From Halopenitus salinus (GTDB lineage: Archaea; Halobacteriota; Halobacteria; Halobacteriales; Haloferacaceae), in assembly GCF_042662125.1 (NCBI RefSeq), contig NZ_JBHSXL010000001.1, positions 62,001 through 126,000 of the forward strand: a stretch of DNA of 64,000 nucleotides, written 5' to 3'. The translations under genes were made by a program, and so were the position numbers. Positions 17,290 through 26,394 of the stretch are shown here, one piece after another. The notes beneath the pieces are model-generated. The model made no database searches, was not told the origin of the DNA, and saw nothing but the letters and a program-made list of their open reading frames with translations. Every line of letters begins with the position of its first letter. Positions within the stretch are counted from its first letter, which is position 1.

Positions 17290-18657
17290 TCAGTCGTCGC
17301 CCCTCGGAGTCCCGGATCCGCCGGCCGACACGGCCTCGCGTATCGTTCCGCCGGTCCTCGAGAGGAGCCGGCTGAACTCCCGTCGCCGCGAGACGAGGAG
17401 CACGGTGCCGAGCAGGACGTACACCCCGCTGTAGACGAGCAGCAGCTCGTGGCTCGTGACCGGCAACACGAGCACGTCGCGGATGATCAGGAACTCCGAG
17501 ACGACCTGCGAGAGGAAAAGCACCAACAGCATCACGCCCTCCCGTGCGGAGATCTCGAAGTTGAGCAGTATCGTGATCGCGAAGAAGGACTGGGCGGCCG
17601 TGAGCCAGATCTCGGCGGCCTGTCGCGCGTCGAAGGCGAGGACGCCGTACCGACCGAGCGCGAGCGAGTGGACGACGACGAGGGTTCCGATGAGCAGCGT
17701 CCACTGGTTGAGCTTCGAGGAGATGAGCGCGTTGAACCCCGCCGTCGATCGGGCCTTGTTCACGAGGTAGAGGACGACGATGAGCTCCGGCGACTCGGAG
17801 GCCAGCGGCGCGACCCACTGGATCATGAAGAAGGAGGGGACGCCGATGTCCTGGCCGATCTCCTCGAGTCCGTGGGCGAAGGGCTCGACGGCGGTGAAGA
17901 TCATCAATCCGGAGTAGGCGAAAAGCAGAACGACGGTCGCGACCCGGCCGGGTTTCGAGAACGTCTGGAGGTACGCCGGGACGCCGACGTGTTCCTCCGC
18001 GGGATCGATCTCGCCGCGGAGAATGATCGCGATGTAGGCGACGTAGATACCGACGAGAATCAGCATGTCGAGAACGTCGATGCCGCCGTTCAGCGGAATG
18101 AGGAACGCCCAGCACGTCGCGAGCAGGAGGAAGACGATGTCGAGCCCGATGTCGCGGTCGATCGAGACGGCATCGGCGAGGAAACCGCTTCGCCGTTCGA
18201 CGGCCGGATCGGCATCGGATCCCCGCCGATAGATGGTAAACAGGGCGATCCCGGCCCACCCGATCCCGATCAGGATCCGGTTCGCGCCGGTCATGTTCGC
18301 CACCGCGAGGTTGCCGGCCTCGATGCCGCGTTCGGTCCCCGCGTAGATGCCGGCGTTCCAGGCGTACAGCGCGTCGACGGCGTACTCGGGAGCGACCGCG
18401 AGCACGGCAAGGACCGCGATGGCGAAGGCTCTCGGGACGTCCTTCTCCGCGGTCTCCGCGGCCCACGCGAGCAGGAAGGCCGCACCCAGGACCGAGATCC
18501 CGCTTATCGCGACGATCGCGAGCGTGGAGAGCCCCGCGAGCGCCGCGGGTGCCGCATAACCCAACGCCGGGAGCACCGTCGTCGCGATCCAGACCGCGAC
18601 CCACGGAACGGTCAAGGCGGCCGCCCCCGCGAGCGCCTGCAGGGCCTGCCGTCTCAT
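17290..18657 (-). CDS. Sodium/calcium exchanger family (CaCA) membrane protein
   Basis: 455 aa with about ten to twelve hydrophobic segments. Two inverted halves carry acidic polar motifs of the exchanger fold (AVAPEYAVDALYAW and APLASESPELIVVLYLV, matching the family's G-x-S/A-x-P-E alpha repeats). Likely cation/proton or cation/sodium antiport; ion specificity unknown. The start is placed at the ATG at 18657, directly before the first helix. A GTG at 18741 would add 28 hydrophilic residues encoded partly by a 20-bp repeat. An AT-rich promoter (18818-18828) lies further upstream. Confidence 0.8.
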   Translation of the reverse strand: MRRQALQALAGAAALTVPWVAVWIATTVLPALGYAAPAALAGLSTLAIVAISGISVLGAAFLLAWAAETAEKDVPRAFAIAVLAVLAVAPEYAVDALYAWNAGIYAGTERGIEAGNLAVANMTGANRILIGIGWAGIALFTIYRRGSDADPAVERRSGFLADAVSIDRDIGLDIVFLLLATCWAFLIPLNGGIDVLDMLILVGIYVAYIAIILRGEIDPAEEHVGVPAYLQTFSKPGRVATVVLLFAYSGLMIFTAVEPFAHGLEEIGQDIGVPSFFMIQWVAPLASESPELIVVLYLVNKARSTAGFNALISSKLNQWTLLIGTLVVVHSLALGRYGVLAFDARQAAEIWLTAAQSFFAITILLNFEISAREGVMLLVLFLSQVVSEFLIIRDVLVLPVTSHELLLVYSGVYVLLGTVLLVSRRREFSRLLSRTGGTIREAVSAGGSGTPRGDD

Positions 18658-18692
18658 CGGCGATCGTCTCCCTTCATCGGCGATCGTCTCCT
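18654..18692. repeat. 20-bp direct repeat, two copies, at the antiporter start
   Basis: Two copies of tcatcggcgatcgtctccc flank the presumed ATG of the exchanger gene. The repeat is leader if translation begins at 18657 and coding if it begins at 18741. Confidence 0.7.
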
Positions 18693-18817
18693 CGGATCGA
18701 CGAGGGTTCGTCACCTCGTTTCGATCGAGGCTGAACACCACGCCGGCCCGGGAGACGGTTCGCGTGCTTGGTAGTGCGTCCCGATGTCATCGAATCACCT
18801 CGACCCACAACGTCCCC

Positions 18818-18828
18818 ACATATAATAC
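18818..18828 (-). promoter_or_regulatory. TATA-like promoter element for the exchanger gene
   Basis: acatataatac is the most AT-rich stretch in the gap. Read on the minus strand it would initiate near 18797 and give a leader of 56 nt (GTG 18741) or about 140 nt (ATG 18657). No plus-strand gene starts at the matching distance. Confidence 0.5.
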
Positions 18829-18987
18829 ACAAGATGTGCCGTGATCGACCGCATCCGGACGTTTCCGTGGCCGAACGACCCGATCACGGCCCTCACCGGC
18901 TTTCGGATGATCTTCCACGCAGACGGCTCAAAGCGGAAGGATCGAGCCGTTTCGGGTCCATCCCGCGTTCCAAAATCGAGGACTTCC

Positions 18988-19182
18988 TCACCCCTCGTCG
19001 AGGATCTCGACCGCGGCGTCCGGGGAGATTCGCTTGACGCTCTCGATCCCGCGTTTGGCTCCCTGCTTGGATCGGTATCCCTCGCCGCTGTCGGCGACGA
19101 TGTTGCCGTTCGACGCGACGAGCCGCCAGCGCCACTCGCCGGCGTTGTCCCGGTACACCTCAAAGGTACCCGTTCGGGTCAT
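18988..19182 (-). CDS. DUF1508 (YegP/HVO_2922) family protein
   Basis: 64 aa. The single DUF1508 repeat reads GTFEVYRDNAGEWRWRLVAS, then GNIVADSGEGY and KQGAKRGIESVK. This beta-hairpin/helix module is widespread and of unknown function; the haloarchaeal representative HVO_2922 is a known small protein of this type (from memory). The ATG at 19182 is supported by a gggtttaatg element about 26 nt upstream; a TTG three codons earlier is less likely. Confidence 0.85.
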   Translation of the reverse strand: MTRTGTFEVYRDNAGEWRWRLVASNGNIVADSGEGYRSKQGAKRGIESVKRISPDAAVEILDEG

Positions 19183-19353
19183 TGCCGGCAACTACACCCG
19201 CCCGGGACATTAAACCCGGGTCAGGCGGTCGTGCGTGTTCTCCCACGCAGAGTCCGGAGCGGATCGGGAACGCTGGTCCCATCGAGGACCCGGTCTCCCG
19301 TGAACCGCCGTCCGGTTATTTATCATCGAACGTGGAACTGCTTCATACAGGCC

Positions 19354-20247
19354 ATGTACGAGACCATCCTGATCCCGGTCGACGGGAGCGAACACGCGAT
19401 CAGAGCCGCGGAACACGGGAGCCGCCTCGCCGGGGCGTTCGACGCGGACCTCCACCTGCTCAACGTGGCTGACGTCCAGTCCGCGGGCGGGCTGTTCAAC
19501 GCGGGCGGCGTCGACGGGGAGTTCGTCCGCCGCATCGAGGAGGAGGGACGGAACGTGCTCGAGGCGGCCGCTGACGCGATCGAGGGGCGGTACGACGCCG
19601 AGATCTCGACGGCGGTCGTCCGCGGCGAGCCCTCCGAGACGATACTCGAACACGCCGAGGAGGTCGGTGCCGACCTCCTCGCGATGGGGACCCACGGTCG
19701 CACGGGCGTGAACCGCTACATCGCCGGAAGCGTGACCGAACGCGTCGTCCGCCTCTCGGAGACGCCGGTGTTGACGACCCGCGCAACCGTCGAGAGCGAT
19801 CCGGAGCGAGGATACGACGACGTCCTCGTGCCGACGGACGGGAGCGAGGCCGCCGAGGTCGCCGTCGAGCACGGGCTGGCGATCGCGGAGCGAACGGGCG
19901 CTCGCGTGCACGCCGTCAGCGTCGTGAGCGTCCGTGGTCTCGAGACCAATCCGGAGTACACCCGGATCGCGGAACTCCGGGAACACCTCACCGGGAACGC
20001 GAAGGAGGCGGTCGACGACATCCTGGCGCGAGCCGAGGAGCGCGGAATCGACGCCGTGGGGTCGGTTCCGAACGGCTCGCCCGGCTCGATCCTGCTGGAG
20101 TACGTCGACGAACACGACGTGGATCTCGTCGCGATGGGAACCCACGGGCGAACCGGCCTCGACCGCTACCTCATCGGGAGCACGGCCGAGCGGCTGATCA
20201 GACGCTGTGCGGTTCCGGTGGTCGCGGTCAACGCGGGGCGTCAGTAG
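19354..20247 (+). CDS. Universal stress protein with two UspA domains
   Basis: 297 aa made of two tandem UspA domains, each beginning with a beta strand (ETILIPVDGSEHA and DDVLVPTDGSEAA). Each ends in the ATP-binding motif G-x2-G-x9-G-S (MGTHGRTGVNRYIAGS and MGTHGRTGLDRYLIGS). ATP-binding Usps are cytoplasmic stress or signalling proteins; the ligand effect is unknown. The ATG at 19354 opens the first strand; a ttatttat promoter lies about 30-38 nt upstream. Confidence 0.92.
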   Translation: MYETILIPVDGSEHAIRAAEHGSRLAGAFDADLHLLNVADVQSAGGLFNAGGVDGEFVRRIEEEGRNVLEAAADAIEGRYDAEISTAVVRGEPSETILEHAEEVGADLLAMGTHGRTGVNRYIAGSVTERVVRLSETPVLTTRATVESDPERGYDDVLVPTDGSEAAEVAVEHGLAIAERTGARVHAVSVVSVRGLETNPEYTRIAELREHLTGNAKEAVDDILARAEERGIDAVGSVPNGSPGSILLEYVDEHDVDLVAMGTHGRTGLDRYLIGSTAERLIRRCAVPVVAVNAGRQ

Positions 20248-20314
20248 AATCAGTCGAGACGACCGATCGGCTCCGACCCGGCGGATTTTTGCTCCGGGAG
20301 CCGACCCGATTCGT

Positions 20315-21178
20315 ATGGACGTTTACGGCCTGATCGGCAACCCGGTCGAACACTCGCTTTCGCCCCCGATGCACGAGGCGGCCTACGAGGAGTTGGGACT
20401 CGACGCGCGGTACGTGACCTTCGAGCCGGCCCCGGACGCGGCCGGAGAGGCGATCACCGGCGCGAGCGCGCTCGGCGTTCGCGGCCTCAACGTGACGATC
20501 CCGTTCAAACGCGACGTCCTCGAACACGTCGAGACGGACGACCTCGCCGCCCGTATCGGCGCCGTGAACACGATCGACTTCGCCTCGGCGGAAGGGGAAC
20601 CGGGTGACGACGGCGGGAGCGGACCGAACCCGGAAGCGCCGCGTCCGCGCGGGTACAACACGGACGCGGCCGGCGTTCGGCGTGCGTTCGCCCACCACGA
20701 CGTGACGCTTTCGGAGGCCGAGGCGGTCGTGGTCGGTGCGGGGGGCGCGGGACGGGCGGTCGCCTTCGCGCTCGCGGACGCCGGAGCGAGCGTCCACGTC
20801 GCGAACCGCACCGCGGAGCGGGCGGAGGCGCTGGCCGAGGAGGTTCCGGGAGCCACCGGCGGCGGGCTGGAGACGCTCGCGGCCCGCGTCCCCGAGGCGG
20901 ACGTGCTCGTGAACGCGACGAGCGTCGGGATGGAGTCGGACGAGACGCCCGTCGACGCGGAGCTGCTCTCCGAAGACCTCGCCGTGCTTGACGCCGTCTA
21001 CTCGCCGATCGAGACGCGGCTCCTCCGCGAGGCGGACGCGGCGGGCGCGAGGACGATCGACGGCGCGTGGATGCTGCTGTTTCAGGGCGTCGAGGCGCTC
21101 GAGATCTGGACCGGCGAGGACGCGCCGGTCGAGGCGATGAACCGGGCGCTTCGCGCAGAGTTGGCCGAGGACGAATAG
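20315..21178 (+). CDS. aroE: Shikimate dehydrogenase
   Basis: 287 aa. Reduces 3-dehydroshikimate with NADPH in aromatic amino-acid synthesis. Substrate site: NPVEHSLSPPMHEAAY, the catalytic Lys65 in NVTIPFKRDV, and Asp117 in YNTDAAG. NADP site: VVGAGGAGRAVAFAL with the basic VANRTAERA. An acidic/Gly insert (residues about 91-110) precedes the YNTDA motif. The ATG at 20315 follows a ggatttttgc TATA-like element by about 27 nt. No other shikimate genes are adjacent. Confidence 0.95.
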   Translation: MDVYGLIGNPVEHSLSPPMHEAAYEELGLDARYVTFEPAPDAAGEAITGASALGVRGLNVTIPFKRDVLEHVETDDLAARIGAVNTIDFASAEGEPGDDGGSGPNPEAPRPRGYNTDAAGVRRAFAHHDVTLSEAEAVVVGAGGAGRAVAFALADAGASVHVANRTAERAEALAEEVPGATGGGLETLAARVPEADVLVNATSVGMESDETPVDAELLSEDLAVLDAVYSPIETRLLREADAAGARTIDGAWMLLFQGVEALEIWTGEDAPVEAMNRALRAELAEDE

Positions 21179-21235
21179 CCGGACACCAGCGGAGGGGCGG
21201 GAGGTACCGGAGGGTGGCGGTGCTCGCGAACGGGG

Positions 21236-22135
21236 TTAGAGATACTCGCGAACGATCCGGGCGGCCTCGACGGCGTCGCCCGCGAGCACGTAGACGATCG
21301 GCTCGACGCCGACCGCGCCGGTTTGGTACAACACGACCGGGACGTCGACGTCCCGGCCCTCCAGGGCGGCGCGCACCGCGGTCGGGGAGTGCTCCTCGGC
21401 GTCGAACTCGATCGTCTCGTACTCCGTGCCCATCGCCTCGAGGAGGTCCGGATCGTATCGCACGTTGACCGCACCGCGCGCCGGAACGCCGGCCGCGCGC
21501 GCGGCGAGGAGAACGGAGGCGACGTGCTCGCTCACGCCGAACTCGGGCTCGCCGGGGACCATCGCCCGCCCCTTCACGTCCACTAGTCGCCCCGGGACGC
21601 CGGCCACGTCGTCGATCGTCTCCGCGTCCGGGAGCGCCTCGACGACGTTGGCGCCGACGTTCGGGATGAGCGCCGCGAAGCCGGAGGCGTTCCGCAGAGT
21701 CCGGAGTCCGCGCCGGACCGACGCGAGCACGCGTTCGCGCTCGCGGAGCGCGTTGTCCGGGTCGTGGACGGCGAACTCGACGTTCGCGTCGGCCAGCTTC
21801 GGCATCGCCTCCTCGTGGAGGTCGGCGAGGAGGTCGTCCTCCTCGAGTTGCCGGATCAGGATCTCGATCTCGACGAGGGCGGCGACACGGCTCACGTCGC
21901 CGGCGGCGAGCCCCTCCCCGATCCGGTCGACGAGTTCGCGGACGCGCTCGTCCGCGACGATGCGGTCGTGGCGAGCGACGTCGCCGTGGGCGTACTTCGA
22001 GACCGCCGACTGGGAGATGCCGAGCGCCTCCGCGACCTCGTGTTGGGTGAAGCCGCGGTCGCGGAGGTCCTCGGCGAGCATCGCACGGATCGTGGGAAGG
22101 AACTCCTCGACGACGATCTCCTCGATGAACTTCAT
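21236..22135 (-). CDS. thiR: ThiR: HTH regulator fused to ThiN-type thiamine-phosphate domain
   Basis: 299 aa. The N-terminal helix-turn-helix reads GFTQHEVAEALGISQSAVSKY (about residues 28-48). The C-terminal part is a ThiN domain, the thiamine-phosphate synthase fold, with NASGFAALIPNVGANVVEAL, VDVKGRAMVPGEPEFGVSEH and PVVLYQTGAVGVEPIVYVL. Such HTH-ThiN fusions lacking ThiD are proposed repressors of archaeal thiamine genes that sense thiamine phosphates (from memory of regulon studies). It starts three bases after the dcd stop, so the two are co-transcribed although functionally unrelated. Confidence 0.85.
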   Translation of the reverse strand: MKFIEEIVVEEFLPTIRAMLAEDLRDRGFTQHEVAEALGISQSAVSKYAHGDVARHDRIVADERVRELVDRIGEGLAAGDVSRVAALVEIEILIRQLEEDDLLADLHEEAMPKLADANVEFAVHDPDNALRERERVLASVRRGLRTLRNASGFAALIPNVGANVVEALPDAETIDDVAGVPGRLVDVKGRAMVPGEPEFGVSEHVASVLLAARAAGVPARGAVNVRYDPDLLEAMGTEYETIEFDAEEHSPTAVRAALEGRDVDVPVVLYQTGAVGVEPIVYVLAGDAVEAARIVREYL

Positions 22136-22138
22136 CGG

Positions 22139-22753
22139 CTATCGGTCCTCCTCCCCCTCCGACTCCGACGGCTCGTCGTCGAACTCCGGATCGTCGCCGA
22201 TCCGGGACGCCTGCGGGCCGTCCTGGCCTTGATACTTCGATCCGCGCTCCTCGCCGTAGGGGCGGTCGGCGGGCGAGGTGAGTTCGGTGAAGGTGAGCTG
22301 GGAGACGCGCATTCCGGGGGAAAGCGCCACCGGCGCCGTGCCCAGATTCGACAGCTCGAGGGTGATCTGTCCCTCGTAGCCGGGGTCCGCGAGCCCCGCG
22401 GTCGCGTGAACGACGATCGCGAGCCGGCCGAGCGAGGACCGTCCCTCGACGTGGGCGACGAGGTCGTCGGGGATCGCCACGCGCTCCTTCGTCGTCCCGA
22501 GCACGAAGTCGCCGGGGTGGAGGACGAACTCCTCGCCCTCCTCGACGAACGTCTCCGTGACGTAGTCGCCCACCTCGTCCGCGCGGGTCGGGTGGATGCA
22601 CGGAATGTTCGCCCGCTGGAACTCGAGGAACCGCTCGCCGAGCCGGAGGTCGACGCTCGCCGGCTGTACCTGCTGGTCGACGTCGTCGATCGGGTCGATC
22701 GCGAGATCGCCGTCCTCGAGACGGCGGAGGATGTCGACGTCTGAGAGTATCAT
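22139..22753 (-). CDS. dcd: dCTP deaminase
   Basis: 204 aa. Deaminates dCTP to dUTP in pyrimidine deoxynucleotide synthesis. The family motifs are QVQPASVDLRLGERFLEF, GDFVLGTTKERVAIPDDL, HVEGRSSLGRLAIVVHATAG (containing the catalytic Glu expected of the trimeric dUTPase/Dcd fold) and DPGYEGQITLEL. A charged tail (SESEGEEDR) extends the C-terminus. The ATG at 22753 follows an atttacta element by about 27 nt. Confidence 0.93.
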   Translation of the reverse strand: MILSDVDILRRLEDGDLAIDPIDDVDQQVQPASVDLRLGERFLEFQRANIPCIHPTRADEVGDYVTETFVEEGEEFVLHPGDFVLGTTKERVAIPDDLVAHVEGRSSLGRLAIVVHATAGLADPGYEGQITLELSNLGTAPVALSPGMRVSQLTFTELTSPADRPYGEERGSKYQGQDGPQASRIGDDPEFDDEPSESEGEEDR

Positions 22754-22871
22754 ATCCCGACGAGAGACACCGGGGTAGTAAATTCTCGCCGATCGACGAT
22801 CGGGGGCGAACTCCGGTCGAGCCGTGAGCAAGATCGGACGGCGTTCGGACGTGATCGGGATCGAACGCCGG

Positions 22872-23675
22872 TCAGGACACAAGCAGGACGGTGATCACGG
22901 CGAATACCCCCGCCACGCCCCCGGCGGCCGCCGTCGAGAGATCGTGCCGTTCGGCGATCCCGCCCCGGAGGATCCACCACTGCCAGGCGATGGTGAGAAG
23001 CGACGCGACGAGGAGGGGACCCTCGATCGCGGCGAAGGCCGAGAGCAGTTCCTCCCGGAACCCCTCGGGCGAGGTCGCTCGGACCGTCGTTTCGGAGAGC
23101 GCGTAGTAGATTCCGACGAGGCCGACGGCAAGCCGGAACAGCTCCGGGAGGAGGGCCCAGGCCGCGACCGAGAGCGACTCGCCGATCGACCCCCGTCCGC
23201 CGGCGAGACGGGCGCCGACGTGGACGATGCCGCCGGCCACGAGCCACCAGATGCCGACCCCGAGGAAGCCGTAGTGGAGGAACTCGCCGGTGGCCTCCCG
23301 GAGCATCGTTCCGAGGTCCCGGTCGATCCGCGCCGGTTCCTGGCAGGCGTCGTACATCGGCGCGTCCGTGTCGTTCCCGAGTCGCTCACAAACCCAGCCG
23401 TCAGGGCGGTCGGGATTGTCGATCGTCACGGTCGCGTCGACCGTCGCCTCGAGAATGCCGCCGAGCAGCACGATCCCGAGGGTCACGGCGGCCGCGACGA
23501 ACACGACGATCGCGACGGCCGCGCCGAGGGAGTCGCGATGCGGGGACTCGGCGAAGAACCGACGGGGTGCAAGGAGGGCGGTTTCGATCGCTCGAAGGAG
23601 GGAGCGGCCGCCTCGAAGGAGGGCGCGAACGTCGTCGTGGAGGGACACGATCGGCGATCCCACGGCGCGAAGCAT
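22872..23675 (-). CDS. Yip1-family-like membrane protein
   Basis: 267 aa with five hydrophobic segments: after residue 50, near 135-150, near 170-195, near 215-235 and at the C-terminus. The N-terminal amphipathic part with APRRFFAESPHRDSLGAA and the segment spacing suggest the Yip1/DUF1282 group. Two cysteines lie in the loop after the first TM (CERLGND and CQEPARID) and could pair outside the cell. No function assigned. It is divergent from the aldo/keto reductase gene with only 48 bp between starts. Confidence 0.6.
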   Translation of the reverse strand: MLRAVGSPIVSLHDDVRALLRGGRSLLRAIETALLAPRRFFAESPHRDSLGAAVAIVVFVAAAVTLGIVLLGGILEATVDATVTIDNPDRPDGWVCERLGNDTDAPMYDACQEPARIDRDLGTMLREATGEFLHYGFLGVGIWWLVAGGIVHVGARLAGGRGSIGESLSVAAWALLPELFRLAVGLVGIYYALSETTVRATSPEGFREELLSAFAAIEGPLLVASLLTIAWQWWILRGGIAERHDLSTAAAGGVAGVFAVITVLLVS

Positions 23676-23690
23676 AAGCGATCGGTCGTG

Positions 23691-23700
23691 GCGGTTATAC
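23691..23700. promoter_or_regulatory. TATA-like element between divergent Yip1-like and aldo/keto reductase genes
   Basis: cggttatacc lies about 25-32 nt before the aldo/keto reductase ATG, matching a leaderless plus-strand promoter. Read in reverse (ggtataacc) it is 16-24 nt from the Yip1-like ATG, so one element may serve both directions. Confidence 0.5.
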
Positions 23701-23723
23701 CTCGAGGGAGCCGTATCCCACGT

Positions 23724-24869
23724 ATGGCGACACGCGAGGGGACCTGGCGCTACCGGAACCGGTTCGGCGACTCCTTCGGGCGGACGTACTTTCGCCGGTT
23801 CGGGCCGGGCGTGGTCTCGAGCGTCGGCATCGGCACGTACCTCGGCGAGCCGACCGCCGCCGTCGACGAGCGCTACAGGCGATCGATCCGGCTCGCGCTG
23901 GAATCGGGCGTCAACGTGGTCGACACGGCCGTGAACTACCGCTGTGGACGGTCCGAGCGCGTGGTTGGGGACGCGATCCGCGAGAGCGGGATCGACCGGG
24001 AGTCAGTGCTCGTGGCGACCAAGGGCGGGTTCGTCCCGTTCGACGGAGACCGTCCCGACGACCCCGCGGGATACGTCCGCGGGACGTTCGTCGAACCCGG
24101 GGTGGTCTCGGCCGACGAGCTCGCACGCGGAAGCCACGCGATCAGCCCGTCGTTCATCGACGCGATGGTGGATCGGTCGCTGCGTGCGCTCGACCTCGGG
24201 ACGATCGACGTCTACTACGTCCACAACCCGGAGACGCAGCTGGCCGTCCGATCTCGGGAGGCCGTCTACGACCGCCTCGAGGCAGCCTTCGAGCGGCTCG
24301 AGCGTCGCCGGCTGGCGGGGGAGATCGGCTGCTACGGGATCGCCTCCTGGGAGGCCTTCCGCGTGCCGGAGGGCGACGAGTCGTACCTCTCGTTGCCCGC
24401 GATCTTGGGGCGTGCACGGAGGGCGGTCGCGTCGGTCTCCGGAGGGGAGATGGGCGAAGCGTCCGACTCCGAGACGGAGCCCGACCACGGGCTACGGGCG
24501 ATACAGCTCCCCTTCAACGTCGCGATGGCGGACGCGTTCACCCGGAAGAACCAACCGCTTCCCGACGACCCGGACGGGTCAGGAGAGACGCGGATGTCGA
24601 CGCTCGAGTGCGCGAGACGGGCGGGGATGGGCGTCTTCACCAGCGCGAGCATCGGACAGGGGGCGCTCTCGGAGTCGATCCCGGAGTCGATCGACGCGGA
24701 GCTCGCAGGGGACGTGCCCGCCCAGCGGGCCATCAACTTCTCCCGGAGCGCGCCCGGGGTAACGAGCGCGCTCGTCGGGAGCAGCGATCCGAATCACGTC
24801 CGCGAGAACGTCGCGGCAGGCACCTTCGACCCGCTCGGCGCGACGGCGTTCGACTCGGTCTTCGAGTGA
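23724..24869 (+). CDS. Aldo/keto reductase family oxidoreductase
   Basis: 381 aa. The AKR catalytic tetrad is present: Asp67 and Tyr72 (VVDTAVNYRCG), Lys100 (LVATKGG) and His167 (YYVHNPE). The NADPH-binding C-terminal signature is SALVGSSDPNHVRENV. The protein is longer than a minimal AKR because of a loop around SGGEMGEASDSETEPDHG. Substrate unknown; the family reduces aldehydes and ketones with NADPH. The ATG at 23724 follows a TATA-like ggttatacc. Confidence 0.87.
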   Translation: MATREGTWRYRNRFGDSFGRTYFRRFGPGVVSSVGIGTYLGEPTAAVDERYRRSIRLALESGVNVVDTAVNYRCGRSERVVGDAIRESGIDRESVLVATKGGFVPFDGDRPDDPAGYVRGTFVEPGVVSADELARGSHAISPSFIDAMVDRSLRALDLGTIDVYYVHNPETQLAVRSREAVYDRLEAAFERLERRRLAGEIGCYGIASWEAFRVPEGDESYLSLPAILGRARRAVASVSGGEMGEASDSETEPDHGLRAIQLPFNVAMADAFTRKNQPLPDDPDGSGETRMSTLECARRAGMGVFTSASIGQGALSESIPESIDAELAGDVPAQRAINFSRSAPGVTSALVGSSDPNHVRENVAAGTFDPLGATAFDSVFE

Positions 24870-24893
24870 CCGATTCCGGTTTTGAGGACGGTC

Positions 24894-25064
24894 CTAACGG
24901 AGTTCCTTGTAGGTGGCTCCGCACTCGGGACAGACGCGAACGGCGAACACCTCGTCGGGGTCGTTCTCCTTTTTCAGGGTCTTCTCACAGCTCGCGCAGG
25001 TGAGTCGTTCGTACGTGTCCTTTAGCAGGTCGCCGTCGCGGAGTCCCTTGCGAGTCGACTTCAT
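24894..25064 (-). CDS. Small zinc-finger protein (HVO_0758-type)
   Basis: 56 aa. Two CxxC knuckles (LTCASCEKTL and VRVCPECGATYKEL) form a zinc ribbon; the N-terminus is basic (MKSTRKGLRDGDLLKDTYER). This matches the small single-domain zinc-finger family named after Haloferax HVO_0758 (from memory). Function unknown. The ATG at 25064 lies about 27 nt after gtatttaac. It converges with the aldo/keto reductase gene, leaving 24 bp between the stops. Confidence 0.8.
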   Translation of the reverse strand: MKSTRKGLRDGDLLKDTYERLTCASCEKTLKKENDPDEVFAVRVCPECGATYKELR

Positions 25065-25175
25065 ACCTCGCCGTTGGACGCCGGACGTGTTAAATACCGT
25101 GCCCTGGGTCGTCATCGACGGTTGACACGATCGGGACCAGATCGGGGATGGCGACGAACGGGAGCGGTTGGATCC

Positions 25176-25263
25176 GAACACCCGATCGACCGGGAGCGAA
25201 CACCCGATCGACCGGGAGCGAACACCTGATCGACTGGGATCGAACACCCGATCGATCGGATCC
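25176..25263. repeat. 22-bp tandem repeat, four copies
   Basis: Units gaacacccgatcgaccgg... start at 25176, 25198, 25220 and 25242. The first two are identical, the third and fourth carry substitutions. They end three bases before the ttttcc promoter region of the downstream glycosyltransferase. Confidence 0.9.
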
Positions 25264-25299
25264 GGATGCTTTTCCGCCGCGCCCGCCAGGGATGCAACG

Positions 25300-26394
25300 A
25301 TGGAGTACGTACAAGAGCGCGTCACCACGCTGCACGCGCTCGGGGAGGGATCTCCCGAAGCCCCGACCGACCGGGCGGCGGTGGTTGTCCCGATGACCGA
25401 ACGGGAGTACGGCGGGCTGGCGGCCGAGCGCGTTCTGTCGGCCCTCGAGTCGGTCGATCCCGGTCGCGTGGTCGTGCCGCTTCGCGCACCGGCCGAGCGT
25501 GCCGGGTCCTTCGACGAGTGGCTCCAGGGTTTCGATCTCACCGTCGAGACCGTGTGGTGTGACGGCCCGCGGCTCGAGCGGCTGCTCGCCGACTACGGTC
25601 TCGACGGCGACCGCGGCAAGGGGCGGGACGTGTGGGTCGGCCTGGGCCGCGCGCTCTCGGAGGAGTTCGTGGTGGTCCACGACGCGGACACGCGCACGTA
25701 CTCGCCCGCGTACGTGAATCGACTCCTGTTTCCGCTCGCGCGGGGGTACGACTTCTCGAAGGGGTACTACGCCCGCATCGAGGACGGGCAACTCTACGGG
25801 CGGCTCTTTCGGCTCCTCTACCGTCCGCTCGTCCGCGCGCTCGCCGAGGAACACGCCGATCCGATCGTCGAGTACCTCGAATCGTTCCGGTACGCGCTCG
25901 CCGGGGAGTTCGCGGCGACGGCGGATCTCGTTTCGACGCTCCGTATCCAGCGCGGGTGGGGCCTCGAGATCGGGACCCTCGGCGACGCCTTCGCGTACGG
26001 CGGGTTCGACGGGAGCGCGCAGGTGGACCTCGGTCGGTACGAGCACGACCACCGGTCGGTTCGCGGCCCGACCGGACTGGCCGAGATGAGCGAGGCCGTC
26101 GTGGACGCGACGCTTCGAACGCTCCTCGATCGGGGGATCGAGCCGGACGAGACGACCCTGCCGGACCGATATCGCGAGGCCGCGGACGAGCTCGTTCGTG
26201 CCTACTCGACGGACGCGGCGTTCAACGGGTTCGACTACGACCGGGAGTCGGAACGCGACCAGATCGAGGCGTACGCCGAGGCGATCGGACCGGTCGGTCC
26301 CGACGACCGGCTGCCGCCGTGGCGGAACTCGCCCGTCTCCGCGGAGGCGGTGCTGGAGGCCGCGGAGGCCGACCTCCGGGAGGTCGCCGAATGA
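25300..26394 (+). CDS. GT81-like glycosyltransferase (glucosyl-3-phosphoglycerate synthase-like)
   Basis: 364 aa GT-A enzyme. The metal-binding DxD lies in VVVHDADTRTYSPAYV, and GYYARIEDGQLYGRLFRLLYRPL and RIQRGWGLEIGTL resemble the acceptor and donor loops of glucosyl/mannosyl-3-phosphoglycerate synthases. That would point to a compatible solute or glycolipid precursor, but substrate assignment is tentative. The ATG at 25300 follows a gcttttcc TATA-like element by about 28 nt. The stop overlaps the next gene (ATGA), so the two are translationally coupled. Confidence 0.75.
   Translation: MEYVQERVTTLHALGEGSPEAPTDRAAVVVPMTEREYGGLAAERVLSALESVDPGRVVVPLRAPAERAGSFDEWLQGFDLTVETVWCDGPRLERLLADYGLDGDRGKGRDVWVGLGRALSEEFVVVHDADTRTYSPAYVNRLLFPLARGYDFSKGYYARIEDGQLYGRLFRLLYRPLVRALAEEHADPIVEYLESFRYALAGEFAATADLVSTLRIQRGWGLEIGTLGDAFAYGGFDGSAQVDLGRYEHDHRSVRGPTGLAEMSEAVVDATLRTLLDRGIEPDETTLPDRYREAADELVRAYSTDAAFNGFDYDRESERDQIEAYAEAIGPVGPDDRLPPWRNSPVSAEAVLEAAEADLREVAE

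Noticed and set aside
14317..18774. A 1485-codon open frame on the plus strand opposite ftsZ1, dtdA and the exchanger gene
   Set aside because: It is an antisense shadow of GC-rich coding sequence: Arg/Asp/Gly-dominated, no domain, and it lies opposite three well-recognised genes.
18841..19353. N-terminal extension of the universal stress protein
   Set aside because: The frame is open upstream of 19354 but runs antisense through the DUF1508 gene and past the usp promoter; the first UspA strand begins at the ATG at 19354.
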